A program made the translations under genes and the position numbers. The notes under the pieces are model-generated. The model did not search any database and had not been told where the DNA came from. It saw only the letters and a program-made list of their open reading frames with translations. From Microcoleus sp. FACHB-1515 (lineage in GTDB: Bacteria > Cyanobacteriota > Cyanobacteriia > Elainellales > Elainellaceae): DNA of 33,983 nucleotides. The DNA lies in assembly GCF_014696105.1 (NCBI RefSeq), contig NZ_JACJPO010000014.1, positions 1 to 33,983 on the forward strand. The letters are read 5' to 3'. Below are positions 32,179-33,983 of this stretch, one piece after another (position 1 is the first letter of the stretch; each line of letters begins with the position of its first letter).

Positions 32179-32220
32179 AAACGGCTAGGAAATAGACTCC
32201 AATCAGATTCCTAGCCGTTT
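32179..32220. terminator. 13-bp hairpin after iteron array 2
   Basis: AAACGGCTAGGAA pairs with TTCCTAGCCGTTT around a 16-base loop. There is only a T3 run, then CACCCC, so it is a weak terminator or a structural part of the iteron region. The next gene begins 25 bases later. Confidence 0.5.
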
Positions 32221-32245
32221 CACCCCAGTGAGAGGCTATATACCA

Positions 32246-32821
32246 GTGAAACAAATTCCGAGACCGAATGCGGCAGTCTGGCGATCGATCGCCATCTGCA
32301 CAACGGCGGGACTGGTCATCATCATCGATAACCAGTACGCGCCAACTGAACCCGTTCAGGCCAACGGCTACCAATACAGCAAAGTCGATCAGCACTGCAT
32401 CAGCGCGATCGATCGGACGGCTTCAATTCCGCAAGACATCGCGGCTCAAGTTCGGGCACTGCCAGCATTTACTCCAGTGCAGCAGGTGATCGCCCAAACC
32501 GGACCGCGAGTCTACTGCGAAATCGCACCCAAGAGCATTCGCACGCCCAACGGCCCCATCTTCGGAAACGTCTATGTTCTGCCGATCGAGGGCACATCTG
32601 AAGCCGTCATCGGCTATGTCGATGAGTTTGGGCAGTGGCTCGGCAGTGAAGTTTGGAATCTTGCACCCGATCGAATGCCGACCCCTGAGCAGCGGTCGAT
32701 CGACTACTTCTTGCAACCTGGCAACGTTGATCGTTCAATCCTGCCCTACGATCGCCGCAATCTTCCTGCTCAACCCGACCAGCAACCCGCCCAACCCGCG
32801 CAGCCGCCGGAGTGCCGATAA
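32246..32821 (+). CDS. Membrane-anchored or exported protein of unknown function
   Basis: This 191-residue protein begins with a short basic stretch and one hydrophobic segment (SIAICTTAGLVIIID), which serves as a signal anchor or uncleaved signal. The rest is extracytoplasmic, with two or three Cys and a Pro/Gln-rich end (QPDQQPAQPAQPPE). GTG 32246 is preferred to GTG 32228 because GAGAGG lies 10 bases upstream. The TAA stop overlaps the ATG of the lipoprotein gene. No domain is recognised. It is the first of three cargo genes. Confidence 0.65.
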   Translation: MKQIPRPNAAVWRSIAICTTAGLVIIIDNQYAPTEPVQANGYQYSKVDQHCISAIDRTASIPQDIAAQVRALPAFTPVQQVIAQTGPRVYCEIAPKSIRTPNGPIFGNVYVLPIEGTSEAVIGYVDEFGQWLGSEVWNLAPDRMPTPEQRSIDYFLQPGNVDRSILPYDRRNLPAQPDQQPAQPAQPPECR

Positions 32822-33267
32822 TGAAAACTCAATTTCTGATTGCAATCGGCGCGATCGCCGCGCTGCTGAATGCCTGCGTTCCCTACCCCGACTCCGGCGG
32901 CGGTGGAAGCTATCGGATGCCGATTCCCGTCCCGGCTGGCGGCGGCGGCAGTGTTCCCCGCACCGTTCCACCGCCCATCGGCGCGAGTGATCTCCCCTCA
33001 CAACCGCTCTATGCCCAAGACGACCAAGACCCCGACTACTGGCAAGAGGACGGCGTGAGAGAGTTGCACGGCGCAACTTCTCCCGCCCAGTGTCAGCGCA
33101 TGGCCGAACGCTTTAGGCAAGAAGGCCGTAACATTCGACTAGTGGCAGCAAAACCGAATCGAAACCCCGGTTCAACGCTGCCCTACTACTGCGTTTTTGA
33201 AGGTCCCGACGCCTCCAGCAGCTACTTCCAAGACAACCGATACAACAGCCCAGACGAGTATCAATAG
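32821..33267 (+). CDS. Predicted lipoprotein of unknown function
   Basis: A 148-residue exported protein with a lipoprotein signal (MKTQFLIAIGAIAALLNAC) whose lipobox is LNAC at C19. The mature part has a Gly/Pro-rich segment (SGGGGSYRMPIPVPAGGGG) and then a compact domain with two Cys (PAQCQRMAERFRQEGRNI, PYYCVFEGP). The start overlaps the upstream stop (TAATG). No family is recognised. It probably works with the upstream anchored protein at the membrane. Confidence 0.7.
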   Translation: MKTQFLIAIGAIAALLNACVPYPDSGGGGSYRMPIPVPAGGGGSVPRTVPPPIGASDLPSQPLYAQDDQDPDYWQEDGVRELHGATSPAQCQRMAERFRQEGRNIRLVAAKPNRNPGSTLPYYCVFEGPDASSSYFQDNRYNSPDEYQ

Positions 33268-33275
33268 GAGTCTCC

Positions 33276-33785
33276 ATGCTCATTATCTACACGGCTTTGA
33301 ATTACGACAACATCGATCGCACCAATGGTGAGAAAGCCGAGCGATTCGAGTGGCTCGACATCACGCAAACTGTCAGCAATTCGCTGTCAATGGGAAGCGA
33401 TCGAATCTGGTCAGTGATTGAAACTCACAGCTACTACGACAAAGATTTCGATCAGGTGCAACTGGTGATTGTGCATCCGCAAAATGAACCCGTTCCGCCT
33501 AAAGAAAAGTGGGACATCAACACAATTAACGCCAAAGCACTCAACATCGAGCTATCCCCTGAAGGCGATTTTCTTGGCTATGAATGGGACTTCATCGATC
33601 GCCCGCCTACAATTGGCGATCGCCTGATGACCGCTGAGCCGATCGACCACTCGACACAGTTTCGAGAAGTTCCGCGTGATTGGGTTGTCAGCAAAGTTGA
33701 GCCATACGAACGCAGCAGCGATGCACCCTACCCGTTAATTCGTTTGTGCTGGTGTGTTGCCTATCGTGAGCCGATCGCAGTTTAG
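33276..33785 (+). CDS. Hypothetical cytosolic protein, 169 aa
   Basis: AGGAG with a short spacer precedes ATG 33276, 8 bases after the lipoprotein stop. The protein is acidic and mixed alpha/beta (MLIIYTALNYDNIDR, QVQLVIVHPQNEPVPP, LIRLCWCVAYREPIAV) with no signal peptide. No domain is recognised. It is the last gene of the rightward operon and is followed by a terminator. Confidence 0.68.
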   Translation: MLIIYTALNYDNIDRTNGEKAERFEWLDITQTVSNSLSMGSDRIWSVIETHSYYDKDFDQVQLVIVHPQNEPVPPKEKWDINTINAKALNIELSPEGDFLGYEWDFIDRPPTIGDRLMTAEPIDHSTQFREVPRDWVVSKVEPYERSSDAPYPLIRLCWCVAYREPIAV

Positions 33786-33817
33786 GGCATCTTAACGCCG
33801 ATTCAAGCTCCTTGTTC

Positions 33818-33842
33818 AATCCCCAGCAATGGGGATTTTTTA
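33818..33842 (+). terminator. Rho-independent terminator of the rightward operon
   Basis: AATCCCC pairs with GGGGATT around AGCAAT and the stem merges into a T6 run. It lies 33 bases after the last stop codon. Confidence 0.8.
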
Positions 33843-33983
33843 GTCAATGTTCAGATTTGGGAATTCTAAGGTGTGAAATGTCAAGGGGGTAGCCTGTCGC
33901 GACAGCACCTTGGCGGGAAGAACACTGAACTTGTCTACCAGCCATCGCAGCGTGAGCAGGTCACCTGAGCCAATCGCCAGCGC
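33840..33983 (-). CDS. Partial C-terminus of an unidentified minus-strand protein
   Basis: A stop at 33840-33842 (minus strand) closes a frame open to the right edge for 47 codons. The readable end, ALAIGSGDLLTLRWLVDKF then SVLPAKVLSRQATPLTFHTL, looks protein-like. It is convergent with the rightward operon across the terminator. Too little is visible to name a family. Confidence 0.4.
   Translation of the reverse strand, partial: ALAIGSGDLLTLRWLVDKFSVLPAKVLSRQATPLTFHTLEFPNLNID

Larger units (their letters stand above)
26982..33983. mobile_element. Integrated mobile element adjacent to tRNA-Trp, right end outside window
   Basis: Directly after the tRNA-Trp 3' end come a tyrosine recombinase, an excisionase-like HTH protein, an AEP primase and a divergent XRE-type control region. 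Small unknown ORFs and an exported-protein operon complete the element. This gene set replaces the secE-nusG genes usually found here. No phage structural gene, terminase, relaxase or conjugation gene is seen in the 7 kb available. It could be an integrative plasmid, a phage satellite or a tycheposon-like island. A second copy of the tRNA 3' sequence was not found in the window, so the right boundary lies beyond it. HIP1 octamers are frequent, suggesting long residence in cyanobacteria. Confidence 0.75.

Noticed and set aside
1-33983. CRISPR array
   Set aside because: No regularly spaced 25-40 bp repeats with unique spacers were found. The arrays at 31820 and 32129 have 9-bp period and no spacers.

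Overview
The window is cyanobacterial chromosome. The evidence is an apcD gene (phycobilisome core), a petL-like cytochrome b6f mini-gene, many copies of the HIP1 palindrome GCGATCGC on both strands, and several protein families largely confined to cyanobacteria. The long intergenic regions and the mix of families suggest a filamentous Leptolyngbya/Oscillatoriales-type genome; this is inference, not proof.

Positions 1-26981 are core chromosome. From the left: the edge of a probable IS630-type transposase; an Orn/Lys/Arg decarboxylase, cbiT and an acetylpolyamine amidohydrolase (a polyamine-flavoured neighbourhood); an FAD oxidoreductase convergent with a CobW-type metallochaperone; a GNAT acetyltransferase; two exported SH3-domain proteins; a frameshifted DUF1499 gene; a probable 35-residue membrane protein; a Yfr2-like small RNA; a HAS-barrel protein; apcD; rlmD; an envelope/isoprenoid group (lpxD, ispD, a GT9 glycosyltransferase and gmhB); a minus-strand operon of two SDR paralogues (one frameshifted) and an SMP-30 lactonase; hsp20; a fasciclin protein; aroB divergent from petL; tRNA-Leu(UAG); a tandem universal stress protein; a membrane protein; rplS; and tRNA-Trp(CCA).

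Positions from about 26982 to the right edge look like an integrated mobile element that begins directly at the 3' end of tRNA-Trp, where many cyanobacteria have secE-nusG. It has a tyrosine recombinase, then a leftward block (two small ORFs, an AEP-type primase with HTH and zinc-knuckle regions, an excisionase-like HTH protein and a small ORF antisense to the integrase tail). A divergent control region with overlapping promoters and two palindromes separates this from a rightward block (XRE repressor, a second HTH protein, a membrane-anchored protein, a lipoprotein and an unknown protein). The second HTH gene carries a five-unit array of TTCNNGAA dyads at 9-bp period inside its coding sequence, and a second such array directly after its stop codon. 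These arrays are the best candidates for an undescribed replication or partition site. The right end of the element is not in the window. HIP1 sites are common inside it, so it appears to be long resident in cyanobacteria.

Two single-base frameshifts (DUF1499 and the second SDR) sit in 2-4 base homopolymers, so sequencing error must be excluded before calling them pseudogenes.
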